From Cyanobacteria bacterium K_DeepCast_35m_m2_155 (GTDB taxonomy: Bacteria > Cyanobacteriota > Cyanobacteriia > PCC-6307 > Cyanobiaceae): a stretch of 41,209 nucleotides of DNA. This document shows positions 7,769 to 17,297 of this stretch, one piece after another (positions within the stretch are counted from its first letter, which is position 1; every line of letters starts with the position of its first letter). Both the position numbers and the translations under genes were made by a program. The stretch lies in contig VGQS01000007.1 in NCBI GenBank assembly GCA_016882285.1, positions 1-41,209 on the forward strand, in the 5' to 3' direction. A model generated the notes under the pieces. The model had not been told where the DNA came from. It made no database searches and was given only the letters and a program-made list of their open reading frames with translations.

Positions 7769-9004
7769 CTAACTGGCCTGGGGCAGCTCCTCCAGCGGTG
7801 CTGCAGCCGCAGCCTTGGCCGCAGCGGCCAGCGGCTTCATGGAGTTGGCCGTGACTTCAGAACCCTCGGTGAGCTTCTGGCGGGTGAGCGACTCGATCAC
7901 CTCGCGCTGATCTGGGTTCTGCTCAAGCCACACGATCGTGTTGTCGCGGCCCTGGCCGATGTTGTCGCCTTCGTAGCTGTACCAGGCGCCCTTGCGGGTC
8001 ACCACACCGGTCTCTTCCGCCAGATCGAGCAGGCAGCCCAGGGTGCTGATGCCGCGGCCAAACAAGATGTCGAACTCGGCAATGCGGAAGGGAGGTGCCA
8101 CTTTGTTCTTGGCAACCTTGACCTTGGCGCGGATGCCGTATTCCTCTGTGCCGCGCTTGAGGGTCTGGATGCGGCGAATATCGAGACGCACCGAGGCGTA
8201 GAACTTCAACGCATTACCGCCGGTCGTAGTCTCAGGGTTGCCGTAGGTGACGCCGATCTTCTGACGCAGCTGGTTGAGGAAGATCACCGTGCATCCCGAT
8301 TTGCCGATGTTGCCAGTGATCTTGCGCATCGCCTGACTCATCAGACGGGCCTGGCTACCCACCGCCAGATCACCCATTTCGCCTTCGATCTCAGCCCGTG
8401 GGGTGAGCGCGGCGACCGAGTCAACCACCACGATGTCGACCGCGGCAGAACGCACCAGCTGATCGACGATTTCAAGGGCCATTTCGCCGGTGTCGGGCTG
8501 GGACACCAGCAAATTCTCAATATCAACGCCCAGGGCAGCGGCATAGACGGGGTCCAGGGCATGCTCAGCGTCCACAAAGGCAGCCACACCACCGCGGCGC
8601 TGCACCTCAGCAATGGCATGCAGGGTGAGCGTGGTCTTACCGGAGCTCTCAGGGCCGTAGACCTCGACAACCCGACCCTTTGGGTAGCCCCCACCCAGGG
8701 CCAGATCGAGGGTCAGCGCACCAGTGGAAATGGTCTCCACCCGCATGCGGGAGGCATCGCCCAGGCGCATGATCGAGCCCTTGCCGAAATTGCGCTCGAT
8801 CTGGTTGAGGACCAGCCCCAGGGCCTTGTCCCGCTCAGGCGAGCTGGCAGCAGGGGCAGACGTGGACGACGAAGAAGCAGGCACGGCAGCAACAGAGGTC
8901 GAGGTGACACCCGCACGGGGGCGGGAGATGGATGTAGCGGGGGCAGCGGCAGGAGGCGAGGAATCCGGGATGGACCCCGGGGCGGCCTTGGAATCAGCTG
9001 GCAT
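7769..9004 (-). CDS. recA: Recombinase RecA
   Basis: The protein has 411 residues and starts [10 protein letters not shown]. The RecA core begins near residue 57 ([20 protein letters not shown]). Walker A is GPESSGKT (117-124), and the Walker B-like strand is [20 protein letters not shown]. The DNA-binding L2 region [19 protein letters not shown] is also present. RecA forms filaments on single-stranded DNA, drives strand exchange and stimulates LexA self-cleavage. Before the core there is an extension of about 55 residues rich in Ser, Ala, Pro and Thr, longer than the family usually has and probably disordered; the conserved MPAD start argues it is translated. The C-terminus ends in an Ala-rich tail. 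A LexA-type palindrome lies 135 bases upstream of the start codon. Confidence 0.98.
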   Translation of the reverse strand: MPADSKAAPGSIPDSSPPAAAPATSISRPRAGVTSTSVAAVPASSSSTSAPAASSPERDKALGLVLNQIERNFGKGSIMRLGDASRMRVETISTGALTLDLALGGGYPKGRVVEVYGPESSGKTTLTLHAIAEVQRRGGVAAFVDAEHALDPVYAAALGVDIENLLVSQPDTGEMALEIVDQLVRSAAVDIVVVDSVAALTPRAEIEGEMGDLAVGSQARLMSQAMRKITGNIGKSGCTVIFLNQLRQKIGVTYGNPETTTGGNALKFYASVRLDIRRIQTLKRGTEEYGIRAKVKVAKNKVAPPFRIAEFDILFGRGISTLGCLLDLAEETGVVTRKGAWYSYEGDNIGQGRDNTIVWLEQNPDQREVIESLTRQKLTEGSEVTANSMKPLAAAAKAAAAAPLEELPQAS

Positions 9005-9139
9005 GGCTCAAAGCAGAAACAGAACAGCGCTCAAAACGGAGCACGGCAGGCCGCAGGGGCATCCTGCGACCACCAGAGAACAAGTGCCACCAAAAGCGGC
9101 CAGCGTTTCAGGCGGCGCCCTCCCAACCAACAGGTGATT

Positions 9140-9153
9140 AGTACGCGCGTACT
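9140..9153 (-). promoter_or_regulatory. LexA (SOS) box-like palindrome upstream of recA
   Basis: AGTACGCGCGTACT is a perfect 14-base inverted repeat that closely matches the cyanobacterial LexA operator pattern RGTACNNNDGTWCB, differing at one position (C at D). It lies between the 3' end of the HAD gene and recA. On the minus strand the sequence TACTAA overlaps its end and could serve as a -10 element, so bound LexA would block the promoter. Promoter use is inferred. Confidence 0.75.
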
Positions 9154-9160
9154 GTAGCGC

Positions 9161-9928
9161 TCAGGGCCAGGTTGCCAAGGGGGCGGCAAAGCGCTCGGGC
9201 GTGAGCCAGCTGATCGAAACCGGCAGGTTCTCGCCGTCACCAGGGCCCAGATAGCCCCACGACACCAGATAACAGCGCACCGCATCAAGACCAGGGCGAC
9301 GGCGCACCGCCTCAAGCGTGGGCCTGCGGTCTTCGATGAAGCGGATCGGAGCGCTGTTGCCAGCGGCCCCCTGCTCAGCCAGCAGCCGCTCGAGCACGTC
9401 AGGCTTGCTGCCGGCCTCGTGGCCGAACAACGCCAAGGGCGCCAGATCGGCAGCAGCCAGCAGCTCCCTGGCAAAGGCCTCCCCCTTGGTGGTCAGCACC
9501 ATCCAGGCGGCGCCTTCTGCAGCCAGTGCTTGCAGCCGATCGCACACCCCTGGATAAAAGCGATGGCGCGCCAGCCAGGCCCGGTGATCACTGGCGATAC
9601 CGGCGCTGCGAAACGCCTCAAGGGCCTGTTGCAACAGCTCAGGAGTGCAGCGCCAACGCTGCAGGGCAGCAGCAAGCGCGCCGTCGTAATCGGCGCGTAC
9701 AGCAGCAAGCTCAAAGCCAGGCAAGGAGAGCTCGGCCGCCATCAGGACCATCTCCCAGCCCTTGTGGATCAGCGGCCTGAGCTGCGCGAAGGCCGCTGGG
9801 GCCACCTCAGGAAGCCCAAGAGGGCCCACCAGTTGCTCAGCGGCCCCCCGGGCAGCCCACCAGTACTCAGGCATGCCATCGATCAGCACACCGTCGAAAT
9901 CGAAGACCAGCAGGGGACGATGGGTCAA
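9161..9928 (-). CDS. HAD-superfamily hydrolase
   Basis: From a TTG at 9928 the protein has 255 residues and begins MTHRPLLVFDFDGVLIDG. It has HAD motif I DFDGV with Asp10 and Asp12, motif II in VLTTKGEAF, a motif III lysine in GSKPDVL, and motif IV FIEDRRPTLEAV. The segment between motifs I and II is a helical cap (C1 type). HAD proteins of this kind are phosphatases or phosphoglucomutase-like enzymes; the substrate cannot be told. The start is two bases after the 3' end of tRNA-Gln on the same strand. No ATG or GTG lies near motif I, and extending further upstream would place coding sequence within the tRNA. The stop codon is seven bases before the LexA-like site of recA. Confidence 0.85.
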   Translation of the reverse strand: MTHRPLLVFDFDGVLIDGMPEYWWAARGAAEQLVGPLGLPEVAPAAFAQLRPLIHKGWEMVLMAAELSLPGFELAAVRADYDGALAAALQRWRCTPELLQQALEAFRSAGIASDHRAWLARHRFYPGVCDRLQALAAEGAAWMVLTTKGEAFARELLAAADLAPLALFGHEAGSKPDVLERLLAEQGAAGNSAPIRFIEDRRPTLEAVRRRPGLDAVRCYLVSWGYLGPGDGENLPVSISWLTPERFAAPLATWP

Positions 9929-9930
9929 AA

Positions 9931-10002
9931 CTGGGCCGCTAGGATTCGAACCTAGGAATGGCGGGACCAAAACCCGCTGCCTTACCGCTTGGCGACGGCC
10001 CA
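9931..10002 (-). tRNA. tRNA-Gln (anticodon UUG)
   Basis: The minus strand folds into a 72-base cloverleaf: acceptor stem TGGGCCG/CGGCCCA with discriminator G, D arm GCCAAGCGGTAAGGC, anticodon stem GCGGG/CCCGC with loop TTTTGGT and anticodon TTG, and T arm CTAGGTTCGAATCCTAG. CCA is not encoded. The HAD gene follows after two bases on the same strand. Confidence 0.96.
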
Positions 10003-10058
10003 ATGGACGCTCGGCGACGCCGGCGTCCTGCTAGTTACCCATAGCGGCCTGCCGCTCG

Positions 10059-11099
10059 TCAACAGCCCTGGATCAATCCAAGTCCAGGGGAAAGCCAAGG
10101 CTCCACCAGGGCCTGGGCCTGCCGCAGAGCATCGGGCCAGAGATCGGCGCAATCGAGCAACCGCAGCCCGCGCTGATGGGCCTGCTGCAACCAAGGCTGC
10201 AAGCGCCGCCGTGCTTCACCGCCAAAGGCCACTCCTGCGGCCCTGGCGCGCAGATTCTGGCGATCCAGCTCGGCATGGGTCTGAGCATTGGTGCCACCAG
10301 CCAGCTGCAGAGGCCCTGGCGGAGCCAAGCGGCCCAGACGCGCCAGCAGCCGCACGGCCTCGCGGGCCGGCGCCGGCCCCAGATCACCGCTCATGGGCTT
10401 GCCATCGAGCTGCCACAGGGGCCTGAAGCCCGCTGCACGCAACAGGGCGAAACGCGCCCACAGCTCTTGAGCCAGAGCGTCGGGCGGCGCAGCGGCAGCT
10501 GGCGCCATGCTGACCGCCACCCTCTGCAGGGGTACACCGCTGGCAGCCAACTGCTCCAGACGCTGGGCAAAGGCCGGCAGGCGACCGGCCTGGCAGTGCA
10601 GCTCCAGCGCATTGGGCTGCAACTCGGCCAGCAGTGCCGGCACATCGGCTGCAGCCAACACCTGCGAGCGCTCCTCGATCAAGCCCAGCGGACAGGCCGG
10701 CAGACAGCGGCCGCAGCCATAGCAACGCTCCTCGAGCACGCCCTCGTGGCCCGTGGCGGCAACGCCGATCGCCAGAGCGGGGCAAACCCGCTCGCAGGGC
10801 CGGCGGCAATCGGCAGGGCAGCATGCCGGGTCAAACCAGGCCTTGCGGAAGTGTGGATCCGGTCCATCACTGAGGCTGAGCATCAACCAGGGGACGCCAG
10901 CTCCGCGACCCTGGGCCCAGGCCATACCGCGCCTGACCGCGGCCACCACACCGCGATCGGCTGCGGCATCGATGCACTGAACCCCGGCCAGGGCATACAA
11001 CCCGGCAAGGTCCTCGATCGCAGCGAGATCCTGATTGCTCGCCCCGCAGATCAACTTGACCCAGCGGCCCTGGGCCAGGGCCTGCTCAGGCTGCAACAA
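10059..11099 (-). CDS. ldpA: LdpA, Fe-S circadian-clock input protein (light-dependent period)
   Basis: From TTG 11099 the protein has 346 residues. The N-terminus reads [21 protein letters not shown] and [15 protein letters not shown], matching LdpA, which in Synechococcus elongatus binds Fe-S clusters and tunes clock period to light through redox state. Two Cys-rich ferredoxin-like segments are visible: [15 protein letters not shown] and [12 protein letters not shown]. The rest is the LdpA C-terminal domain. The start overlaps the last codons of ndhN. Two tandem TTG codons (11099 and 11096) are the only nearby candidates, which suggests translational coupling. The frame stays open to 11171, but that stretch lies inside ndhN and is not conserved. 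It forms an operon with ndhN. Confidence 0.88.
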   Translation of the reverse strand: MLQPEQALAQGRWVKLICGASNQDLAAIEDLAGLYALAGVQCIDAAADRGVVAAVRRGMAWAQGRGAGVPWLMLSLSDGPDPHFRKAWFDPACCPADCRRPCERVCPALAIGVAATGHEGVLEERCYGCGRCLPACPLGLIEERSQVLAAADVPALLAELQPNALELHCQAGRLPAFAQRLEQLAASGVPLQRVAVSMAPAAAAPPDALAQELWARFALLRAAGFRPLWQLDGKPMSGDLGPAPAREAVRLLARLGRLAPPGPLQLAGGTNAQTHAELDRQNLRARAAGVAFGGEARRRLQPWLQQAHQRGLRLLDCADLWPDALRQAQALVEPWLSPGLGLIQGC

Positions 11100-11547
11100 G
11101 CTGCTCGAGGGGCTGCCAACGGAGCTCACGGGCACCGCCCATTTCGACGACCAGCTTGAAGCGGGGCTCACGGCGTGTGAGCGCCAGCAAGGAGCTGAGC
11201 TCAGCCTTTGAGAGCACCTGGCCTTCGAGCAGCCACAACAAGACGGGGGCGTTGCCTTCGAGCAGAGCGCCGAGCTGAGGCATCACCCGCTGCACCTCAC
11301 CGACTGCGGCACCGCGGCCAACGCTCTGATGACCGAGGTGCGGTGGGCGCACGCCATGAAGGCTGAACAGGTAGGCCTCAGGATCACCCAGCCCCCGGGC
11401 CGAGGTGAGCTGAGCCCGATAGCCAGCTGCCCGCATGCGGCGCAGCAGCCGGGTCTCGGCGCCGCCCTCCAGTGGCGCGAATACTGCAAGGGCGCCACAG
11501 CGCTCCAGTTCTTGCTTGAAACCGCGACCGGAGAGCAGCAGGGGCAT
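11086..11547 (-). CDS. ndhN: NAD(P)H-quinone oxidoreductase (NDH-1) subunit N
   Basis: ATG 11547 gives 153 residues starting [15 protein letters not shown], the conserved N-terminus of NdhN. Further conserved stretches are [37 protein letters not shown] and [16 protein letters not shown]. NdhN is a cyanobacteria- and plastid-specific peripheral subunit of the thylakoid NDH-1 complex, which carries out cyclic and respiratory electron flow. An ORF extension to 11646 precedes the conserved start and is rejected. The stop codon overlaps the ldpA start region, so the two are probably co-transcribed. The start faces the ribosomal operon across 522 bases. Confidence 0.92.
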   Translation of the reverse strand: MPLLLSGRGFKQELERCGALAVFAPLEGGAETRLLRRMRAAGYRAQLTSARGLGDPEAYLFSLHGVRPPHLGHQSVGRGAAVGEVQRVMPQLGALLEGNAPVLLWLLEGQVLSKAELSSLLALTRREPRFKLVVEMGGARELRWQPLEQLVAA

Positions 11548-11714
11548 GACCTGTATCGCTTGGCACCGCAGCAGTCTGGCAGCTGGGGCAGGGCCCTGGT
11601 CACGGCAGCCGCTCAGCAGATTCGACAGGGAAGGGAGACAACCCATGGGGTATGTTGGCTGACTGTGCTGTGAATCTGTGCCCGACCGCTAGCCGGGCCT
11701 CCAGATCGCGGCAC

Positions 11715-11738
11715 ACAGTCACCAGTGGTGGTGACTGT
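11715..11738. repeat. Perfect inverted repeat in the rplC upstream region
   Basis: ACAGTCACCA and TGGTGACTGT form a perfect 10-bp stem around a GTGG loop. There is no T-run after it on either strand, so it is not a standard terminator. It could be an operator or an RNA hairpin. Confidence 0.65.
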
Positions 11739-11875
11739 CCACGGCCCGCACAGGACAAGCTGATCCCGCAAGGGTTTCAACGGACACTGTCGAGAAACTG
11801 CTCGAGCGCCGCGGCGACAAAGATCATTCAACGATCTCTGTCAGCTGCCCGGTTCAAGCAAGTCTCAGCCGCGCT

Positions 11876-11892
11876 GATCAGTGGCACTGATC
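11876..11892. repeat. 17-base palindrome in the rplC leader region
   Basis: GATCAGTGGCACTGATC is a perfect palindrome (8 bp per arm with one central base), about 180 bases before the rplC start. With only one central base it is better suited to a DNA-binding dimer than to an RNA hairpin. Its function is unknown. Confidence 0.6.
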
Positions 11893-12069
11893 TGGTCTTG
11901 CTAGCCCTTTTGAAGTCTCTGTCATTCCAAGGCCCCGCTTCCGTTCATACGGATGCGGGTAGTGCGGCGACAAGCCCTCAAAACTGCAAGTCCTGAAACC
12001 AGTGGCGCGTTCAGCACCGCCGATCGCCTTCGCGCTTTTGGCTGTTCAGCTGGCGTCTTTCTCGGTCCT

Positions 12070-12717
12070 ATGTCTATTGGCATCCTCGGGAAGAAGCTGG
12101 GCATGTCCCAGTTCTTCGATGACGAGGGCAGATCCATACCGGTCACCCTGATCGAAGCTGGTCCCTGCCGCATCACCCAACTCAAGAGCGCAAGCACCGA
12201 CGGCTACAACGCTGTTCAGCTTGGTTTCGGCGAGATCCGCGACAAGCTCGTCAACAAACCCGCCAAGGGCCACCTGGCCCGCTCGGGAGACGAGCTGCTG
12301 CGCCACCTCAAGGAATACCGAGTTGATTCCGTTGATGGTCTCGAGCTCGGCGCCAGCGTCACCGTCTCGGCCTTTGAAACAGGCCAGAAGGTGGACGTCA
12401 GCGGTGACACCATGGGCCGCGGCTTCGCTGGTTACCAGAAGCGCCACGGCTTCAGCCGGGGCCCCATGACCCACGGTTCGAAGAACCACCGTGAGCCAGG
12501 TTCGACCGGCGCCGGCACGACACCGGGACGCGTCTATCCCGGCAAGCGCATGGCTGGCCGTTACGGCGGCAAGCAAACCACCACCCGAGCTCTGACGATC
12601 CTGAAGATCGACGTCGAGCGCAATCTGCTGGTGGTCAAGGGTTCGGTGCCCGGCAAGCCCGGCGCCCTGCTCGACATCCGTCCGGCCAACCGGGTCGGCG
12701 CCAAGTCAGGTAGCTGA
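12070..12717 (+). CDS. rplC: 50S ribosomal protein L3
   Basis: ATG 12070 gives 215 residues starting [16 protein letters not shown], the conserved L3 N-terminus. The central loop [17 protein letters not shown] and [11 protein letters not shown] are the stretches that reach toward the peptidyl-transferase centre. It is the first gene of the operon, because rpsJ (S10), which precedes rplC in E. coli, is not here. The frame extends upstream to 11953 without conservation. An AGGAGGAGATC Shine-Dalgarno for rplD starts at its stop codon. Confidence 0.98.
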   Translation: MSIGILGKKLGMSQFFDDEGRSIPVTLIEAGPCRITQLKSASTDGYNAVQLGFGEIRDKLVNKPAKGHLARSGDELLRHLKEYRVDSVDGLELGASVTVSAFETGQKVDVSGDTMGRGFAGYQKRHGFSRGPMTHGSKNHREPGSTGAGTTPGRVYPGKRMAGRYGGKQTTTRALTILKIDVERNLLVVKGSVPGKPGALLDIRPANRVGAKSGS

Positions 12718-12731
12718 GGAGGAGATCAACC

Positions 12732-13367
12732 ATGGCTAACTGTGTAATTCGCGATTGGCAGGGCAAAGAGGCCGGCAAGGCCAGCCTTGACCTCAAGGTC
12801 GCCAAGGAAACCTCGGCCAACGACCTGGTGCATCGCGCCGTCGTGCGGCAACTGGCCCATGCCCGTCAGGGCACAGCCAGCACCCTCACCCGCGCCGAAG
12901 TGGCCGGCGGCGGCCGCAAGCCCTACAAGCAGAAAGGCACCGGTCGCGCCCGCCAGGGCTCGATCCGCACCCCCCTGCGCCCGGGTGGTGGTGTGGTCTT
13001 CGGCCCCAAGCCTCGCAGCTACACCCTGGCGATGAACCGCAAGGAACGTCGTCTGGCCCTGCGCACCGCGCTGATGAGCCGTGTCAACGACCTCATCGTG
13101 GTCAAGGGCTTCGGCGTTGAGCTCAAGGCACCCAAAACCAAGGAGATCACCGCAGCTCTTGGTCGCTTCGGCATCGCCCCTGGCGCCAAGGTGCTGGTGA
13201 TTCTCGACAACGCCTCCGAGGCGGTGCGCCTGTCGGTGCGCAACCTTGAGAAGGTCAAGCTGATCGCCGCCGATCAGCTCAATGTGTTCGATCTGCTCAA
13301 CGCCAACTCCTTGGTGGTGAGCGAGGAGGCACTCGCAAAGATTCAGGAGGTCTACGGCGATGGCTGA
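12732..13367 (+). CDS. rplD: 50S ribosomal protein L4
   Basis: The protein has 211 residues. The loop rich in Gly/Arg/Lys ([32 protein letters not shown]) is the extension lining the peptide exit tunnel. A strong GAGGAGGAG ribosome-binding site lies 6-8 bases before ATG 12732. In E. coli L4 also represses its own operon; whether that happens here cannot be seen. The end overlaps rplW by 8 bases, so translation is probably coupled. Confidence 0.98.
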   Translation: MANCVIRDWQGKEAGKASLDLKVAKETSANDLVHRAVVRQLAHARQGTASTLTRAEVAGGGRKPYKQKGTGRARQGSIRTPLRPGGGVVFGPKPRSYTLAMNRKERRLALRTALMSRVNDLIVVKGFGVELKAPKTKEITAALGRFGIAPGAKVLVILDNASEAVRLSVRNLEKVKLIAADQLNVFDLLNANSLVVSEEALAKIQEVYGDG

Positions 13368-13662
13368 GCGTTTTTCTGGCCGGCTCGCGGATGTCATCCG
13401 CAAGCCGCTGATCACTGAGAAGGCCACCCGTGCCCTCGAGCTGAACCAGTACACCTTTGAGGTGGATCACCGCGCCGCCAAGCCCGACATCAAGGCGGCG
13501 GTCGAGTCGATGTTCGACGTCAAAGTCGTCGGCGTCAGCACCATGAACCCACCCCGTCGCTCGCGCCGGGTGGGACGCTTCGCCGGCAAGCGCGCCCAGG
13601 TCAAAAAGGCCGTGGTGCGTCTGGCCGAGGGCAGCGCAATCCAGCTGTTCCCTGAGTCTTGA
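13360..13662 (+). CDS. rplW: 50S ribosomal protein L23
   Basis: This 100-residue protein has the L23 core signature [20 protein letters not shown] and the basic hairpin [20 protein letters not shown]. It sits at the tunnel exit and docks trigger factor and SRP. The start lies inside the end of rplD. Confidence 0.98.
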   Translation: MAERFSGRLADVIRKPLITEKATRALELNQYTFEVDHRAAKPDIKAAVESMFDVKVVGVSTMNPPRRSRRVGRFAGKRAQVKKAVVRLAEGSAIQLFPES

Positions 13663-13677
13663 GGGGTCTGAACTGAC

Positions 13678-14541
13678 ATGGCAATCCGTAACTACCGCCC
13701 CACCACCCCCGGCACCCGCACCCGCGTGGCCAGCGACTTCGCTGAAGTCACCGGTCGCGGGCGCGAGCGCGGCCTGGTGGTGGCCAAACACCGCCGCAAG
13801 GGACGCAACAACCGCGGTGTGATCACCTGCCGCCACCGCGGCGGCGGTCACAAGCGTCTGTACCGCATCGTCGACTTCCGCCGCGACAAGCACGGCGTCG
13901 TCGCCAAGGTGGCCGCAATCCATTACGACCCCCATCGCAACGCCCGCCTGGCCTTGCTCTTCTATGCCGATGGCGAGAAGCGCTACATCCTGGCCCCGGC
14001 GGGGATTGAAGTGGGTCAGCAGGTCGTCTCAGGACCGGAGTCACCGATCGAGAACGGCAATGCCCTGCCGCTGTCGGCGATTCCGTTGGGCTCGAGCGTT
14101 CACAACGTGGAGCTCTACGCCGGTCGCGGCGGCCAGATGGTGCGCACCGCCGGTGCGAGCGCCCAGGTGATGGCCAAAGAGGGTGACTACGTCGCCCTCA
14201 AGCTGCCCTCGACCGAGGTGCGCCTGGTGCGCCGCGAGTGCTACGCCACCCTTGGCGAAGTCGGCAACAGCGAGGTTCGTAACACCAGCCTCGGCAAAGC
14301 CGGCCGCAAGCGCTGGCTGGGCCGCCGGCCTGAAGTGCGCGGTTCGGTGATGAACCCCTGCGACCACCCCCACGGTGGTGGCGAGGGCCGCGCCCCGATC
14401 GGCCGCAGTGGTCCGGTGACCCCCTGGGGCAAACCGGCCCTCGGCCTTAAGACCCGCAAGCGGAACAAGCCCAGCAATCGGTTTGTGCTGCGGAAACGTC
14501 GCCGCACCTCCAAACGGAGCCGTGGCGGACGCGATTCCTGA
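13678..14541 (+). CDS. rplB: 50S ribosomal protein L2
   Basis: The protein has 287 residues, starting [16 protein letters not shown]. It contains the RNA-binding region [20 protein letters not shown] and the conserved C-terminal [18 protein letters not shown], whose His supports peptidyl transfer. The highly basic C-terminus is KRSRGGRDS. It binds 23S rRNA and joins the subunits; it is in operon with rplW upstream and rpsS 35 bases downstream. Confidence 0.98.
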   Translation: MAIRNYRPTTPGTRTRVASDFAEVTGRGRERGLVVAKHRRKGRNNRGVITCRHRGGGHKRLYRIVDFRRDKHGVVAKVAAIHYDPHRNARLALLFYADGEKRYILAPAGIEVGQQVVSGPESPIENGNALPLSAIPLGSSVHNVELYAGRGGQMVRTAGASAQVMAKEGDYVALKLPSTEVRLVRRECYATLGEVGNSEVRNTSLGKAGRKRWLGRRPEVRGSVMNPCDHPHGGGEGRAPIGRSGPVTPWGKPALGLKTRKRNKPSNRFVLRKRRRTSKRSRGGRDS

Positions 14542-14576
14542 TGACCAACACCGCTTTGCTCTCCGCCTGAACCGCC

Positions 14577-14852
14577 ATGGGACGTTCACTCAAAAAAGGA
14601 CCTTTTGTTGCCGACAGCCTTCTGCGCAAGGTTGAAAAGCAAAACGCCGCCGACGACAAGTCGGTGATCAAAACCTGGTCGCGGGCCTCGACCATCCTGC
14701 CGATGATGATCGGCCACACCATTGCCGTCCACAACGGCAAGTCACACGTGCCTGTGTACGTGACTGAACAAATGGTGGGTCACAAGCTTGGGGAGTTCGC
14801 CCCCACGCGCACCTTCAAGGGCCACATCAAGGACAAGAAAGGAGGACGCTGA
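14577..14852 (+). CDS. rpsS: 30S ribosomal protein S19
   Basis: This protein of 91 residues starts [20 protein letters not shown] and contains [28 protein letters not shown] in two parts, the S19 signature. It forms the head of the small subunit with S13. rplV starts four bases after its stop. Confidence 0.98.
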   Translation: MGRSLKKGPFVADSLLRKVEKQNAADDKSVIKTWSRASTILPMMIGHTIAVHNGKSHVPVYVTEQMVGHKLGEFAPTRTFKGHIKDKKGGR

Positions 14853-14856
14853 GGCC

Positions 14857-15210
14857 ATGGCCAACACCACTGCCAACCAGGCACTTGCCCACGGGCGCTT
14901 CATTCGCGGCTCAGCCTCCAAGGTGCGCCGTGTGCTCGACCAGATCCGCGGCCGCAGCTATCGCGAGGCGCTGATCATGCTCGAGTTCATGCCCTACCGC
15001 TCGACCGGTCCGATCACCAAGGTGCTGCGCTCGGCGGTTGCCAACGCGGAGCACAACATGGGTCTGGATCCGGCTTCGCTGGTCATCAGCCAGGCCTGGG
15101 CCGACATGGGCCCATCGATGAAGCGCTTCAGGCCCCGCGCCCAAGGCCGGGCCTACGCGATCAAGAAACAAACCTGCCACATCAGCATTGCTGTGGCTCC
15201 CACCACCTGA
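14857..15210 (+). CDS. rplV: 50S ribosomal protein L22
   Basis: The protein is 117 residues long from ATG 14857 ([15 protein letters not shown]). It has [20 protein letters not shown] and the conserved C-terminal hairpin [20 protein letters not shown], which reaches into the exit tunnel where macrolides bind. An earlier frame start at 14788 overlaps rpsS and is rejected. Confidence 0.98.
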   Translation: MANTTANQALAHGRFIRGSASKVRRVLDQIRGRSYREALIMLEFMPYRSTGPITKVLRSAVANAEHNMGLDPASLVISQAWADMGPSMKRFRPRAQGRAYAIKKQTCHISIAVAPTT

Positions 15211-15229
15211 CCCCCGAGGACACCGACCG

Positions 15230-15958
15230 ATGGGACACAAGATCCATCCAACCGGCCTGCGCCTGGGGATCACCCAGGACCACCGCTCCCGCTGGTACGC
15301 ACCAAGCAAGACCTATCCGACCCTCCTGCAGGAGGACGATCGGATCCGCAAGTTCGTGCACAAGAAGTACGGCGCCGCTGGCATCAGCGACGTCCTGATC
15401 GCCCGCAAGGCCGATCAGCTCGAGGTTGAGCTCAAGACCGCTCGCCCCGGCGTGCTGGTGGGCCGCCAGGGCAGCGGCATCGAGGAGCTGCGCAGCGGCA
15501 TTCAGACCACGCTTGGCGACAAGAACCGCCAGGTGCGGATCAACGTTGTCGAAGTCGAGCGTGTCGATGCAGACGCCTTCCTGCTGGCCGAGTACATCGC
15601 CCAGCAACTGGAGAAACGCGTTGCCTTCCGCCGTGTGATGCGCATGGCCGTGCAGCGGGCCCAACGGGCCGGCGTGCTGGGCCTCAAGATCATGGTGGCC
15701 GGCCGTCTGAACGGTGCGGAAATCGCCCGCACCGAATGGACCCGTGAAGGCCGCGTGCCCCTGCACACCCTGCGTGCCGACATCGATTACGCCACCAAGG
15801 TGGCCAGCACGACCTATGGCGTGCTGGGCATCAAGGTGTGGGTGTTCAAAGGTGAGGTGCTCCCCGGTCAGACCGACAAGGTCCCCGTGGGTGCTGCACC
15901 CCAACGCCGGACCAGCCGGCGGCCCCAACAGTTCGAAGACCGCTCCAACGAGGAGTGA
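15230..15958 (+). CDS. rpsC: 30S ribosomal protein S3
   Basis: ATG 15230 gives 242 residues starting [14 protein letters not shown]. The N-terminal KH type II domain contains [14 protein letters not shown], and the C-terminal half has [18 protein letters not shown] and the [17 protein letters not shown] motif. S3 lines the mRNA entry tunnel. The tail [18 protein letters not shown] is typical of cyanobacterial S3. Confidence 0.98.
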   Translation: MGHKIHPTGLRLGITQDHRSRWYAPSKTYPTLLQEDDRIRKFVHKKYGAAGISDVLIARKADQLEVELKTARPGVLVGRQGSGIEELRSGIQTTLGDKNRQVRINVVEVERVDADAFLLAEYIAQQLEKRVAFRRVMRMAVQRAQRAGVLGLKIMVAGRLNGAEIARTEWTREGRVPLHTLRADIDYATKVASTTYGVLGIKVWVFKGEVLPGQTDKVPVGAAPQRRTSRRPQQFEDRSNEE

Positions 15959-15974
15959 TCAGGAGGCCTAAATC

Positions 15975-16421
15975 ATGCTGAGTCCACGACGCGTCAAATT
16001 CCGCAAGCAACAGCGAGGCCGCATGCGCGGTATCGCCACCCGCGGCAACACCATCGCCTTTGGCGAATTCGCCCTGCAGGCGCAGGAGTGCGGCTGGATC
16101 ACCTCGCGCCAGATCGAGGCCAGCCGTCGTGCCATGACCCGCTACGTCAAGCGGGGCGGCAAGATCTGGATCCGCATCTTCCCGGACAAACCGGTGACGA
16201 TGCGCCCCGCCGAAACCCGCATGGGCTCCGGTAAGGGCAATCCGGAATTCTGGGTGGCCGTGATCAAGCCCGGCCGCATTCTCTTTGAGATGGGCGGTGC
16301 TGACATCACCCCAGAAATCGCCAAAGAGGCCATGCGACTGGCGCAGTACAAGCTGCCCGTCAAAACCAAGTTCCTGACCCTGGCGGATCAGGAAGCCCTC
16401 GCTACTGCAGTGGAGTCCTGA
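15975..16421 (+). CDS. rplP: 50S ribosomal protein L16
   Basis: The protein has 148 residues, starting [19 protein letters not shown]. It carries the [20 protein letters not shown] loop near the A-site tRNA. AGGAGG lies shortly before ATG 15975. rpmC starts 2 bases after the stop. Confidence 0.98.
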   Translation: MLSPRRVKFRKQQRGRMRGIATRGNTIAFGEFALQAQECGWITSRQIEASRRAMTRYVKRGGKIWIRIFPDKPVTMRPAETRMGSGKGNPEFWVAVIKPGRILFEMGGADITPEIAKEAMRLAQYKLPVKTKFLTLADQEALATAVES

Positions 16422-16423
16422 CC

Positions 16424-16648
16424 ATGGCCCGCCCCTCCATCGCCGATGTGCGCAAGCTGACCGACGGCGACATCAACTCACAGATCGATGCCACCCGGCG
16501 CGAGCTGTTCACCCTGCGCTTCGAGCAAGCCACCCGGCGGCTCGAAAACCCTCACCGTTTCAAAGCGGCCCGCGTCAAGCTGGCCCATCTGCTGACGGTG
16601 CAGAGCGAGCGTCAGCGCGAGGCCTCCGCGGCCACTTCAGCCTCCTGA
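16424..16648 (+). CDS. rpmC: 50S ribosomal protein L29
   Basis: The protein is 74 residues of two long helices, with [20 protein letters not shown] as the L29 signature. It sits near the exit tunnel next to L23. The short C-terminal tail [11 protein letters not shown] is a small extension. Confidence 0.96.
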   Translation: MARPSIADVRKLTDGDINSQIDATRRELFTLRFEQATRRLENPHRFKAARVKLAHLLTVQSERQREASAATSAS

Positions 16649-16665
16649 TACCCCCCGAAATTCCC

Positions 16666-16917
16666 ATGGCAACCAAGGAACGGGTCGGAACTGTCGTCAG
16701 CGACAAGATGGACAAAACGGTGGTCGTGGCGGTGGAGAACCGCTTCCCCCATCCCATCTATCAAAAGACGGTGAGCCGCACCCAGCGCTACAAGGCTCAC
16801 GACGAAGCCAACACCTGCAAGGTGGGCGATCGCGTGCGCATCACCGAGACCAGGCCCCTCAGTCGCACCAAGCGCTGGACCGTGGCCGAGGTGCTCTCCA
16901 CCTCCACCAACTCTTGA
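16666..16917 (+). CDS. rpsQ: 30S ribosomal protein S17
   Basis: This 83-residue OB-fold protein has [20 protein letters not shown] and [20 protein letters not shown], the S17 signatures. It is an early 16S rRNA binder. rplN starts 13 bases downstream after a GAGGAGG ribosome-binding site. Confidence 0.98.
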   Translation: MATKERVGTVVSDKMDKTVVVAVENRFPHPIYQKTVSRTQRYKAHDEANTCKVGDRVRITETRPLSRTKRWTVAEVLSTSTNS

Positions 16918-16930
16918 GGAGGCCGATCCA

Positions 16931-17296
16931 ATGATTCAACAGGAAACCTTCCTCAACGTCGCCGACAACAGCGGCGCCAAGCGTATTCAGTGCATCCGCG
17001 TGCTGGGCACCAACCGCCGCTACGCCCACGTGGGCGATGTGATTGTGGCTGCCGTCAAGGACGCCATGCCCAACATGGGTGTCAAGAAGTCTGATGTCGT
17101 CAAAGCCGTTGTGGTCCGTACCAAGGCCACCCTGCGCCGCGAAACCGGCAACTCGATCCGCTTCGATGACAACGCCGCTGTGATCCTTGGGACCGACAAC
17201 AACCCCAAAGGCACCCGCGTGTTCGGACCTGTCGCCCGTGAACTGCGTGAGCGCAATTTCACCAAGATCGTGTCCCTGGCCCCGGAGGTGATCTGA
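16931..17296 (+). CDS. rplN: 50S ribosomal protein L14
   Basis: The protein has 121 residues, starting [20 protein letters not shown], with the [18 protein letters not shown]-terminal signature. It sits at the subunit interface. One base separates its stop from the rplX start. Confidence 0.98.
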   Translation: MIQQETFLNVADNSGAKRIQCIRVLGTNRRYAHVGDVIVAAVKDAMPNMGVKKSDVVKAVVVRTKATLRRETGNSIRFDDNAAVILGTDNNPKGTRVFGPVARELRERNFTKIVSLAPEVI

Positions 17297-17297
17297 G

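Larger units (their letters stand above)
11548..12069. promoter_or_regulatory. 522-base intergenic region holding divergent promoters of ndhN and the ribosomal-protein operon
   Basis: No gene is supported here. A 114-codon plus-strand frame at 11652-11996 has no recognisable domain and low-complexity composition. The region must hold the ndhN promoter (minus) and the main promoter plus leader of the rplC operon (plus). It contains two notable inverted repeats, listed separately, and a weaker AGATC/GATCT repeat at 11821-11837. No confident -35/-10 pair could be assigned. Confidence 0.6.

Noticed and set aside
7715-9157. 480-codon plus-strand frame opposite recA
   Set aside because: It is exactly antisense to the clearly conserved recA, has no recognisable domain, and results from high GC at third codon positions.
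11652-11996. 114-codon plus-strand frame before rplC
   Set aside because: No recognisable domain, Ser/Ala-rich composition, and it lies in the expected promoter and leader region.
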